Shown here: piece after piece, positions 9,375-15,795 of the stretch
Numbering within the stretch: the stretch's first letter is position 1
Layout of the letters: each line of letters starts with the position of its first letter
Assembly (NCBI GenBank): GCA_046160485.1
Contig: JBJXGV010000064.1
Location: forward strand, 1-22,073
DNA: 22,073 nt
Source of the DNA: JBJXGV01 sp046160485
GTDB lineage: Bacteria > Orphanbacterota > Orphanbacteria > JBJXGV01
Direction: 5' to 3'
Made by a program: the position numbers and the translations under genes
The notes under the pieces: generated by a model
Databases searched by the model: none
What the model was told of the DNA's origin: nothing
Seen by the model: only the letters and a program-made list of their open reading frames with translations

Positions 9375-10040
9375 GTGAGCGCGCGCCGGCGCACGCGCGT
9401 CTTGCTCGCGGCGGCGGCGGCGGTGCTCGCCGCGGTCGCGCTCATTGTCGGCGCGCTGTCCACGTTCGGCGGTGGCGGCTCGGCGGTTCTCGGGCATCTC
9501 GCCCAAGAGGCGCGCGTACGCCTCGCGGGCGAAGACGCCCGTTCGCGCGCCGCGGTCGACAGCCTCCGCGCGGACTTCAATCGCGCGAGCAGCTCGACGC
9601 GCGTCGTCGCGATTCTGTCGCCGACCTGAGGCGCGTGCGTGCGCGGGTACCGCGTCGTCACGAGTCTCTTCGACGAGATCGACTCTCCTTCGCTTCTTGG
9701 CCTCGTCGTATTCCTGCCGATGGTGAGCGGCGACGACGAAGCGGCGGCGCGCGAGCGCACGCTCGAGAACGACGACGCGAGGATCGCGACGAGCTGGGAT
9801 CCGGGTCGCGGCGTCGGGCGCGCGTTTCGCGCGACGCTCGGTCTGCGCAGCACGGCGTGGGACGTGTACCTCGTCTATCCGCCGGGCGTGACGTGGGACG
9901 GCGTGCAGCCGCCCGCGCCGCGGGCGTGGATGCATCAGCTTTCGGAACTCGCCGGCGCGCGACCGGAGGAGGCCCTCGAAGCCGAGACGCTCCGAGATTA
10001 CGTGCTCGCCGCGTTGCCAGCCGCGGCACGGAGGTTCTGA
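9375..10040 (+). CDS. Membrane-anchored thioredoxin-like selenoprotein with in-frame TGA (Sec85) in a U-x-x-C motif
   Basis: Read through a TGA at 9627-9629, the frame gives 221 residues. Two separate short ORFs (84 and 133 codons) lie in exactly the same frame on either side of that TGA. Residues ~8-30 are one hydrophobic anchor (VLLAAAAAVLAAVALIVGAL). The joint reads RVVAILSPT-U-GACVRGYRVV: a beta strand, then Sec85-Gly-Ala-Cys88, the position of the CxxC in thioredoxin folds. Downstream, LLGLVVFLPMVSGDDEA, ATSWDP and AWDVYLVYPPGVTWDG continue a thioredoxin-like domain, and MHQL lies near the end. I recall related environmental proteins with an SPT[U/C]xxC motif, many of them Sec-containing, but could not search. 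Likely an extracytoplasmic thiol-disulfide protein. GTG 9375 is the start, since the in-frame TAA of the preceding gene lies 15 bases upstream; the Shine-Dalgarno is weak. Confidence 0.82.
9641..9655 (+). promoter_or_regulatory. SECIS-like hairpin just downstream of the in-frame TGA
   Basis: GCGCGG (9641-9646) pairs with CCGCGT (9650-9655), five Watson-Crick pairs plus a closing G-T, leaving a GTA loop. The loop G at 9647 is 18 bases after the TGA. Bacterial SECIS elements lie within the coding region immediately after the UGA and carry a G in the first loop positions. The stem is short and GC-rich sequence forms hairpins easily, so this alone is weak evidence. Confidence 0.45.
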
Positions 10041-10048
10041 GCGAGCCG

Positions 10049-11755
10049 CTAGCCGAGGAAGCGGAAGATCTGCACGACGGGCGCGCCGCCGCGGCGCCAC
10101 TCGGCCGCGAGCGGATGGCGCTCGCGGCACTCGTCGATCAGCGCGTTCGACCAATCTTCGCGCGGGACGAGCATCACGAACACGGGGCGTTCTCGCGCGA
10201 CCCGGCGCAACAACTCGAGTCGCGCGGGGTCGATGTCGGGCGCGACCGGCGACGTGAGTGCGTTCGGCGAGTTGATCGGCCATCGCGGGTCGGCCGGCAG
10301 CCGCCCGTCGAGCATGTCGAACGCGAGCGTGACGTCGCTTCGCAACCACTCCCGCGCCGTCAACCGCACCGAATGTTCCGCGATCGGAACCGCGAGCACC
10401 GCGCCCGGCGGAGCGTTCTCGTTGATCCATCGCAGCGCGACGCGATACGACAGCGCCCAGTAGTCGCACGCCTGCGGAATCCTCCGCGCCTGAGCGCCCT
10501 CGAGTCCGCCCGCGAACGCATTCCAGTACGCGATCTCGAATGGATGCGATCGCGCGAGGCTGAACGCGCACGATCCGAGGAGCGCTGCGACGATCGCCAC
10601 GGGCGCGACGCGCGCGAGGGGTGCACCCGCGACGCGGCTCGCGGCGCTCGCGACCCACGCCGCGCCGAGCCCGCCGACCGCGGCCATCGGCGGAAACAGT
10701 TCGAGGAAATGGCGCACGCCATCGAAGTTCACCGCGTTCGGCAGATACAGACGCCCCGCGACGATCGCGAGCCACGCGGCGACGAGAATCGCGAACGGCT
10801 CGCGGGAGCGCAAGCGTCGCGCAAGAGGTACGAGCCCCGCGGCGAAGAGGAGCAGGAACGGTATCGGCGTCGTCAGCAGAATCTGCTGAAGCGGCTCGGC
10901 GACGCTCTCGGCTCGGACCTGGAATTTCTGATTGGCGATATAGCGAAGGTTCTGCGCGAAGCGGCCGACCGGATCGCTCCAGAGATACGGCCAGAGCGCG
11001 ACGGTGAGCGCGAAGCCGATGGCGCCCGCCGCCACGAGCGCGATCGCGAGCCGCCCGCGCGAGAGCCGCGCGGGGCGCGTATCGTCGGGCTTCGCGCGGG
11101 GCGCGAAGAGCAAGAACGCGCCGACGACGACCGGAACGAACAGCGCGTTTGCCTTCGTGCCGAGCGCGAGTCCCCAAAGCGCGCCCGATCCGAGAATCCA
11201 GCGCGTCGAGCCGCGTTCCCAACCCGTATGGAACGCGAGAAGCGCAAGCGAGAAGAAAACCATCTCCGGAAAATCTTTGATGTTCGCCATGAGGTCGCAC
11301 ACGATTCGCGGCGAAAGCAGAAGCAACAAGACCGCGCTCGCGGCCGCAAGGTCCCCGGTCGCACGCCGCATCCACGCGAACAACGCGAAGACGAACGGGA
11401 TCGCGAGCAGCAGGTTGAGCGCGTGGAATCCATCGAACGGATCGAGCAATCCGAGGCGGCGCGACAACACGGCGGACGTCGCCGCGCCGAGGATGTTCGA
11501 GACGGGGTAGTACTCCCACGGCTTCACGCGAAAAGGCGAGCCGAAGAGATTCGGCGTGCGCTCTGGCGGGTACGGATTGCGCGACGTGTCGAGGTACGCC
11601 GCATCGAACGACGTAAGAAACGAAAGATAGCGCTCGCCGAAAAAGAGATCGCCGAGCGCGTCGTCCCAACTCACGCCGTACTGATCGAGCGACGCGAATC
11701 CGAGAATCAATACGGCCGCGCAGATCGAAACGGGAATGACGTGCTTGCGCTTCAC
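10049..11755 (-). CDS. GT39-like multi-pass membrane glycosyltransferase
   Basis: 568 residues. An N-terminal helix is followed by an extracytoplasmic loop with QYGVSWDDALG (D31, D32), resembling the first-loop acidic motif of GT-C enzymes of the PMT/ArnT type. The later MANIKDFPEM resembles the conserved N-x-K-D-x-P-F-type motif of GT39 proteins. About ten further hydrophobic segments follow, then a soluble C-terminal tail (WRRGGAPVVQIFRFLG). Such enzymes transfer a sugar from a polyprenyl-phosphate donor to a protein or lipid outside the cytoplasmic membrane; donor and acceptor here are unknown. The start is the GTG at 11755, which overlaps the stop of the SGNH gene as GTGA, implying translational coupling. 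The upstream open frame overlaps that gene and has no protein-like sequence. The gene converges with the selenoprotein gene with an 8-base gap. Confidence 0.85.
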   Translation of the reverse strand: MKRKHVIPVSICAAVLILGFASLDQYGVSWDDALGDLFFGERYLSFLTSFDAAYLDTSRNPYPPERTPNLFGSPFRVKPWEYYPVSNILGAATSAVLSRRLGLLDPFDGFHALNLLLAIPFVFALFAWMRRATGDLAAASAVLLLLLSPRIVCDLMANIKDFPEMVFFSLALLAFHTGWERGSTRWILGSGALWGLALGTKANALFVPVVVGAFLLFAPRAKPDDTRPARLSRGRLAIALVAAGAIGFALTVALWPYLWSDPVGRFAQNLRYIANQKFQVRAESVAEPLQQILLTTPIPFLLLFAAGLVPLARRLRSREPFAILVAAWLAIVAGRLYLPNAVNFDGVRHFLELFPPMAAVGGLGAAWVASAASRVAGAPLARVAPVAIVAALLGSCAFSLARSHPFEIAYWNAFAGGLEGAQARRIPQACDYWALSYRVALRWINENAPPGAVLAVPIAEHSVRLTAREWLRSDVTLAFDMLDGRLPADPRWPINSPNALTSPVAPDIDPARLELLRRVARERPVFVMLVPREDWSNALIDECRERHPLAAEWRRGGAPVVQIFRFLG

Positions 11756-12957
11756 CTCGCTGCGTCCGCCCCCGTTGGCGACGACGACTCGGCGGTGGCG
11801 ATCACGTTCGCGACCCACTCCGCGATCAATTCGTTTCCGAGGCCGCTCGGGTGGATCCCGTCGGCGTATGCTGCGCTGCGCCACTCGACGCTCGGCGCGC
11901 CACGCCAATTCTCCGCGTCGCGCGCGAGCGCCGCGGCGTGCGTCGCCGCGAAATCGGGCGCCGCGACGCGCGCGCGCAAGTACGGCTGCGTCTCGAGGAA
12001 CGGAATCCCGGCGCCGCGCGCGACGCGGTCCAACGCGTCGCGATACGGGGGAGGGATCACCATCGCGAGAAGAATTGGCCGCGCGCCCGCGTCGACTACC
12101 GCGCGAACCAAACGCTTCATCCGCGACTCGTACTGTTCAACGGGCACACGGACAGTGGTGCGCTCCTCGGCGGTGGGAGAGAGCCGGTCGGTGTTTGCGC
12201 CGCGAATCGCGCGCTCGAGGCGCTTGTAGATCGCGAGGTGAGAGGCGGCGCGCGCCAGGCGTCCCGGAACGCTCGACGCTCGCACCGCGAAGAGCGAATC
12301 GGTGCACGCCGCGCGGCGCGAGTCATTGAAGCCGAACGATAAGACGACATAGTCGGGATCGAGCGGCAGCAGTTCGCTCTCGAGTATCCGTTCTCCCTGA
12401 AACGTCGTGAAGCCGGGGATGCCCGCGTTCATCACTTCGACGGCGCGCGGCGCAAGGCGGCCGCGCAGACGAGATTCGAGCTGCGCCGGATAGGTTTCGT
12501 CGTCGTCGACGCCCCAGCCGAACGTCGACGAGTTGCCTACCGCGATCACCCGCAGCGTGCCGGTCGATTTCACCCGCCCGATCTCCGGCCCTCGGAACCC
12601 CGCGTTGTTGAGCGTCATCGTAAACGGTGTCTTGTCGCGAACCTCTCGCGGCGCGAGGTAGTTCTTCCCTGTGATCACGACATTTCTTCGCAGCCGCCAG
12701 AACGTGCGGGCGTCATCCCGGTAGATCTGGTTTGCCCGCATCTCGTGCTCGCGGCCGGGACCCAGTTCGTTGAGGACCGCGCGCTGAATCTCTTCGAGCC
12801 CGCCCTGCCGATCGAGCACCGCGCCGGGCGAGAAGGGCGTCACGGGCTGCGGGAGAAACCGAAGCACGATCTCGACGAGTGTGATCGCAGCCACGGAGAC
12901 GAGCGAGGCGAGGAGCCCTTTGCCGATTGATTTCGTGACGCGCGCAGCGGAGGTCAT
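11752..12957 (-). CDS. SGNH/GDSL-type hydrolase with N-terminal membrane anchor
   Basis: 401 residues. A single hydrophobic segment (about 13-35, GLLASLVSVAAITLVEIVL) anchors the protein, with the catalytic part probably outside the membrane. SGNH blocks are visible: VIAVGNSSTFGWG with the nucleophile Ser143 (GNS instead of the usual GDS), NAGIPGF around Gly179, SFGFNDS with Asn211, and DGIHPSG with Asp366 and His369. Family members are esterases or acyl-transfer enzymes, often acting on acetylated polysaccharides. Its coupling to a GT39-like glycosyltransferase fits removal or addition of acyl groups on an exported glycan (inference). The ATG at 12957 is preceded by GAGGG at eight bases. It is the first gene of a two-gene unit. 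Confidence 0.88.
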   Translation of the reverse strand: MTSAARVTKSIGKGLLASLVSVAAITLVEIVLRFLPQPVTPFSPGAVLDRQGGLEEIQRAVLNELGPGREHEMRANQIYRDDARTFWRLRRNVVITGKNYLAPREVRDKTPFTMTLNNAGFRGPEIGRVKSTGTLRVIAVGNSSTFGWGVDDDETYPAQLESRLRGRLAPRAVEVMNAGIPGFTTFQGERILESELLPLDPDYVVLSFGFNDSRRAACTDSLFAVRASSVPGRLARAASHLAIYKRLERAIRGANTDRLSPTAEERTTVRVPVEQYESRMKRLVRAVVDAGARPILLAMVIPPPYRDALDRVARGAGIPFLETQPYLRARVAAPDFAATHAAALARDAENWRGAPSVEWRSAAYADGIHPSGLGNELIAEWVANVIATAESSSPTGADAAR

Positions 12958-13108
12958 CGTGTCAGCCCTCGAGATCGAGGAGTTGTCGTGACGCGTTTCG
13001 CATGCAACCGGCAGAGCGTATCAGAAGCGAACGCCGCGAGCCGCCGTCATTCCGCGCGTTGACGATTTGGCGCGCGCGCATGAGCGCCGCCGGGAGCGTG
13101 TCCGGACA

Positions 13109-13158
13109 AGTTGTCGGGCGGGCGTCGCTGAGAGCGCACGCGCTCGCGCCCGACAACT
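13109..13158. repeat. Nested inverted repeat, 12-bp outer and 6-bp inner arms
   Basis: AGTTGTCGGGCG at 13109-13120 is perfectly complementary to CGCCCGACAACT at 13147-13158. Inside the 26-base loop, GAGCGC (13132-13137) pairs with GCGCTC (13140-13145). It lies about 150 bp before the SGNH start and about 400 bp before the GT2 start. There is no T-run on either side. Confidence 0.7.
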
Positions 13159-13383
13159 CGCGGCATCGCGGTCTTCGGGCGCGCATATCCGCACACTGCC
13201 GCGCGTTAGCCGCCGCACACCGCGCGACGTCGGAATTGCACGTGCCGTCCGGCGCGTGGCATCGCAATTGCGGTCATTTCGAGCAGAGACTGCCGGACGC
13301 GAGATCAGGGATCGACCCCCCAAGGGGCCGGCGAAAGTTTCGGCTCGCGCCGACAGTCACCTTCGGACCAACTGCGGTGATGC

Positions 13384-13405
13384 GGGAGGGGCAACCTGGG
13401 AGGGG
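13384..13405 (+). other. G-quadruplex motif
   Basis: Four G-runs of at least three on the plus strand (starting 13384, 13388, 13398 and 13402), separated by A, CAACCT and A, meet the canonical G3+N1-7 pattern. The motif is two copies of GGGAGGGG separated by six bases, 35 bases before the terminator stem. Confidence 0.5.
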
Positions 13406-13439
13406 ACTCCAACCGCGAGCGGATGACCGGGGGAGAACT

Positions 13440-13475
13440 GGGCCCGCGCGCTTTTGCGCGGGCCCTCCGTTTTTT
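13440..13475 (+). terminator. Strong intrinsic terminator / possible attenuator upstream of the GT2 gene
   Basis: GGGCCCGCGC (13440-13449) pairs perfectly over ten bases with GCGCGGGCCC (13456-13465) around a GCTTTT loop, followed by TCCG and six Ts (13470-13475). The T-run is only on the plus strand. No plus-strand gene ends just upstream, so it ends either a small RNA or a regulated leader of the gene at 13556. Confidence 0.88.
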
Positions 13476-13490
13476 GAGGGGTTTCCCCGC

Positions 13491-13519
13491 TGGACGCCGC
13501 GCGGGCCCGCGCCTATCCT
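13491..13519 (+). promoter_or_regulatory. Possible promoter for the GT2 gene, with a palindrome in its spacer
   Basis: TGGACG (13491-13496) and TATCCT (13514-13519) are separated by 17 bases. Each matches the sigma-70 consensus at only four of six positions. The spacer contains the 14-bp perfect palindrome GCGCGGGCCCGCGC (13499-13512), which repeats both arms of the preceding terminator. Confidence 0.25.
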
Positions 13520-13555
13520 CACCGCCACTGCCGGCCCTGTTCGCGGCGATCCTAG

Positions 13556-14587
13556 ATGATGAGCCTCAATCCGTACCGCCTCTCGATCGTCGTCGTCTGC
13601 AAGAACGAATCGCGCAACATCGCGCGGTGCCTCACCTCGGTCGTCAGCGCGTCGCGCCTCGTCGATGGCGGCGTCGAGGTGATCGTCGCCGACTCCGCAT
13701 CGACCGACCGAACCGTCGAGATCGCGCTCGGTTTTCCGGTGCGCGTCGTGCACCTCGAAGCGTCGTGGCCGCTCTCGCCGGCGGCCGGCCGCTTCCACGG
13801 CGCTCTCGCGGCGCGCGGCGACTACGTTCTCTTCATCGACGGCGACATGGCGCTCGACGCCGGCTTTCTCCCTGCGGCGCTGCGACGCCTCGACAGCGAT
13901 GAAACGCTCGCGGGCGTGACGGGAATCGAGCGCCAGGTTTTCCTCGAAGACGGCGCGACCGTCGGCGGGCGCGAGAACACATACGACGTTCCGGCGGTCG
14001 AAGCGCCCGCGCGCGTTCTTCCCGGCGCGGCGCTTTTTCGACGCGCCCCGCTCGTCACGGTTGGCGGATTCGATCCGTTTCTCTCGTCGGAAGAGGAAGC
14101 GGATCTCTGCTACCGGCTCACGCAAGCGGGGCACGCGCTCGCGACGCTTCCAATCCCGATCGTCGATCACTACTCAGGACGCCGCCGCTCATTCACGGAA
14201 CTTCGCCGCCGCGTGCGCGGGCGTCTCTACCGCGGCATCGGGCAGGTATTGCGCCGGTCGCTCGATCGCGGCCTTTTCATTCAGCACGCGTGGCGGCTGC
14301 GAGTCTTTCTTGGCTTCGCACTCTTCCTTCTTTGCGGCGTGATTGCTCTTGTTGCGTGGCCTCTTGCGCAATCGCCGCGCTATCTCGTGTTGTGGCTCGC
14401 CGCGCTCGCGGCGATCTTCGCGCTCCTGTCCGCGCGCAAGCACTCGCTCAGCGAAGCGGCGCTTTCGATCGCTGTGCTCGCGGTCATTGCTTGGGAAACC
14501 GGCGCCGGTTTCTTCGCCTCGCTTCCTCCCGCCGCGGTGTATCCGCGCGAGGCGCGCACGACTCGGAGCGATTCCTTCGGCGCGTAG
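13556..14587 (+). CDS. GT2-family glycosyltransferase with C-terminal membrane segments
   Basis: 343 residues. The GT-A fold is recognisable: LSIVVVCKNESRNIARCL at residues 9-26, VIVADSASTDRT (42-53), and the metal/nucleotide-binding DGD in LFIDGDMAL (D95, D97). A later acidic SSEEEADLCYRL segment resembles the ED-x-D region around the catalytic base. After about residue 240 there are three hydrophobic segments, so the enzyme is membrane-tethered with its catalytic domain in the cytosol. Likely adds a sugar to a lipid-linked or nascent envelope glycan; the exact donor cannot be told. Start at ATG 13556 or the adjacent ATG 13559, with only a weak Shine-Dalgarno. It sits 80 bases after a strong terminator, suggesting its own promoter or regulated readthrough. 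Confidence 0.9.
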   Translation: MMSLNPYRLSIVVVCKNESRNIARCLTSVVSASRLVDGGVEVIVADSASTDRTVEIALGFPVRVVHLEASWPLSPAAGRFHGALAARGDYVLFIDGDMALDAGFLPAALRRLDSDETLAGVTGIERQVFLEDGATVGGRENTYDVPAVEAPARVLPGAALFRRAPLVTVGGFDPFLSSEEEADLCYRLTQAGHALATLPIPIVDHYSGRRRSFTELRRRVRGRLYRGIGQVLRRSLDRGLFIQHAWRLRVFLGFALFLLCGVIALVAWPLAQSPRYLVLWLAALAAIFALLSARKHSLSEAALSIAVLAVIAWETGAGFFASLPPAAVYPREARTTRSDSFGA

Positions 14588-14616
14588 CAGCACGCGCACC
14601 GCGCCCCGCATCCCGG

Positions 14617-14645
14617 TTGATCGCCCGCGCACCCTTCACTATCAT
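14617..14645 (+). promoter_or_regulatory. Predicted sigma-70-like promoter of the site-2 protease gene
   Basis: TTGATC (14617-14622) and TATCAT (14640-14645) are separated by exactly 17 bases, matching the consensus at four of six and five of six positions. A start about seven bases downstream would leave a leader of roughly 40 bases before the GTG at 14694. Confidence 0.5.
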
Positions 14646-14693
14646 GTTGCCGCTTTCGCCAGCCGCATCTCCTAACACGATCGAAAGGAACGG

Positions 14694-15563
14694 GTGCCGG
14701 ACCCTCAAGATCGCAACGTCCTCGACGTCGAATACGACCCGGCGACGGGGCAATACGTCGTCGTCCGACCGAAGCGCCGCATTCCGTGGATGCACATCGT
14801 CCTCTTCGTGCTCACGATCGTCACGACGTGCAGCGTAAGCATCGCGTACGGCCTCGCGATCATGACGATCCTCCTCGCGCACGAGATGGGGCACTACCTC
14901 GTCGCGCGCCGCTACGGCGTCCGCGCGTCGCTTCCGTATTTCATTCCGATGCCGCTTTCGCCGATGGGAACGATGGGTGCGGTGATCACGATGCAAGCGC
15001 GCATTCCGAATCGCACGATTCTCTTCGACATCGGAATCGCGGGACCGCTCGCGGGTCTGGTCGTCACGATCCCCGCGATTCTCATTGGACTGACGCTCTC
15101 GACGACCGTGCCCGCGAGTGAAACTGCGCCGGGCGGCGCACTCCTCGGCGGATCGCTTCTCTTCTCGTTTCTATCCGATCTCATGACGGGCGGCGCCGGC
15201 TCCGCGACCGATCGCGTCGTCGTCTTGCATCCCATCGCGCTCGCCGGATGGTTCGGCCTCTTCGTGACCGCGCTGAATCTGCTTCCTGTTTCGCAGCTCG
15301 ACGGCGGCCACGTTCTCTACGGGCTTCTCGGCGAACGCTCGCGGCGCGTCGCGACCGCCGTCTACGCGGGCTTCCTCGCGATGGCGATCATCTCGCACCG
15401 CCAGTGGCTCCCGTTCGCGATTCTGATTTTGCTGATGCGTCCTTCGCATCCGCCGACGCTCGACACCGTGACGCCGCTCTCGCGCGGCCGCCGCATCCTC
15501 GCGTTCGTCGCGTTCATCCTCTTCGTCATCTCCTTCTCGCCCGACCCGTTTCGCGAAGGCTAA
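14694..15563 (+). CDS. Site-2 protease family (M50) membrane metalloprotease
   Basis: 289 residues. A cytosolic N-terminal stretch is followed by helices bearing the zinc motif HEMGH (H63, E64, H67) and, later, NLLPVSQLDGGH (N195, P198, D203), which supplies the third zinc ligand. Between them, FIPMPLSPMGTMGAV and LFDIGIAGPLAGL are characteristic of the S2P subgroup that includes cyanobacterial and EGY-like proteins. There is no PDZ domain, unlike RseP. The role would be intramembrane cleavage of a signalling or regulatory membrane protein; no obvious substrate such as an anti-sigma factor is adjacent. The start is the GTG at 14694, with AAAGGAA just upstream. The gene lies between two glycan-synthesis genes in the same direction and appears to have its own promoter. 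Confidence 0.93.
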   Translation: MPDPQDRNVLDVEYDPATGQYVVVRPKRRIPWMHIVLFVLTIVTTCSVSIAYGLAIMTILLAHEMGHYLVARRYGVRASLPYFIPMPLSPMGTMGAVITMQARIPNRTILFDIGIAGPLAGLVVTIPAILIGLTLSTTVPASETAPGGALLGGSLLFSFLSDLMTGGAGSATDRVVVLHPIALAGWFGLFVTALNLLPVSQLDGGHVLYGLLGERSRRVATAVYAGFLAMAIISHRQWLPFAILILLMRPSHPPTLDTVTPLSRGRRILAFVAFILFVISFSPDPFREG

Positions 15564-15795
15564 CACCGGTCCGTTGACGCGCGTGACCTGCCGCTCGGCG
15601 GGCACAGACGTTGCAGTTCCGGTGCCGTCCCGAGCGGGCGCCACGACGCAACTGACGCGCTGACAACGCGCGGCCGCGAAGCAGGCGCCAACGCGAGATG
15701 GCTCGAAACCGATCCGTCGGCGGATTTCTGGCCAGCGCGCCGCGCATCGGGGAGCGCGCGAACGGCAAGCGACTTCACCAGGGTGGGGAGGCAAC

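Larger units (their letters stand above)
12958..13555. other. 598-bp gene-free region with structured DNA/RNA elements
   Basis: No convincing protein gene is present. A plus-strand ORF (13002-13559) runs straight through a perfect terminator hairpin and its composition is arginine-rich shadow sequence. The stretch holds the divergent start of the SGNH gene, a nested inverted repeat (13109-13158), small palindromes GCACGTGC (13238-13245) and CGCAATTGCG (13263-13272), a G-quadruplex motif, a hairpin GTCACC/GGTGAT (13357-13380) and an intrinsic terminator (13440-13475). The part from about 13300 to the terminator could be an untranslated leader or small RNA. I could not match it to 6S, SRP, RNase P, tmRNA or a riboswitch I know. 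Confidence 0.6.

Noticed and set aside
9375..9629. A stand-alone 84-residue membrane protein plus a separate 133-residue gene starting at GTG 9639
   Set aside because: The frames are identical, a single TGA separates them, and only the joined version completes a thioredoxin-like strand-CxxC-helix unit. A frameshift explanation is not needed.
7458..11669. Minus-strand frame extending the nucleotidyltransferase to 1866 codons
   Set aside because: The real protein starts at the ATG at 7457 with a good Shine-Dalgarno. The upstream part is antisense to the phosphatase and selenoprotein genes and is arginine-rich filler.
9635..12229. 864-codon plus-strand frame
   Set aside because: It overlaps the GT39-like and SGNH genes on the other strand and has only low-complexity Arg/Glu content.
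12967..12980. Inverted repeat CCTCGA-TC-TCGAGG (minus strand) just before the SGNH start
   Set aside because: Short arms overlapping the Shine-Dalgarno region; too common in GC-rich DNA to call an operator without comparison.
13296..13475. 6S RNA, SRP RNA, RNase P or tmRNA as identity of the structured region
   Set aside because: None of the conserved cores of those RNAs is visible.
13002..13559. 185-codon plus-strand ORF in the intergenic region
   Set aside because: It runs through a perfect intrinsic terminator and overlaps the GT2 start; no protein features.
15564..15795. Possible promoter (TTGACG at 15574-15579) or small gene before the aminotransferase
   Set aside because: No -10-like hexamer at a suitable distance and no ORF with a Shine-Dalgarno; I see nothing supportable in this gap.
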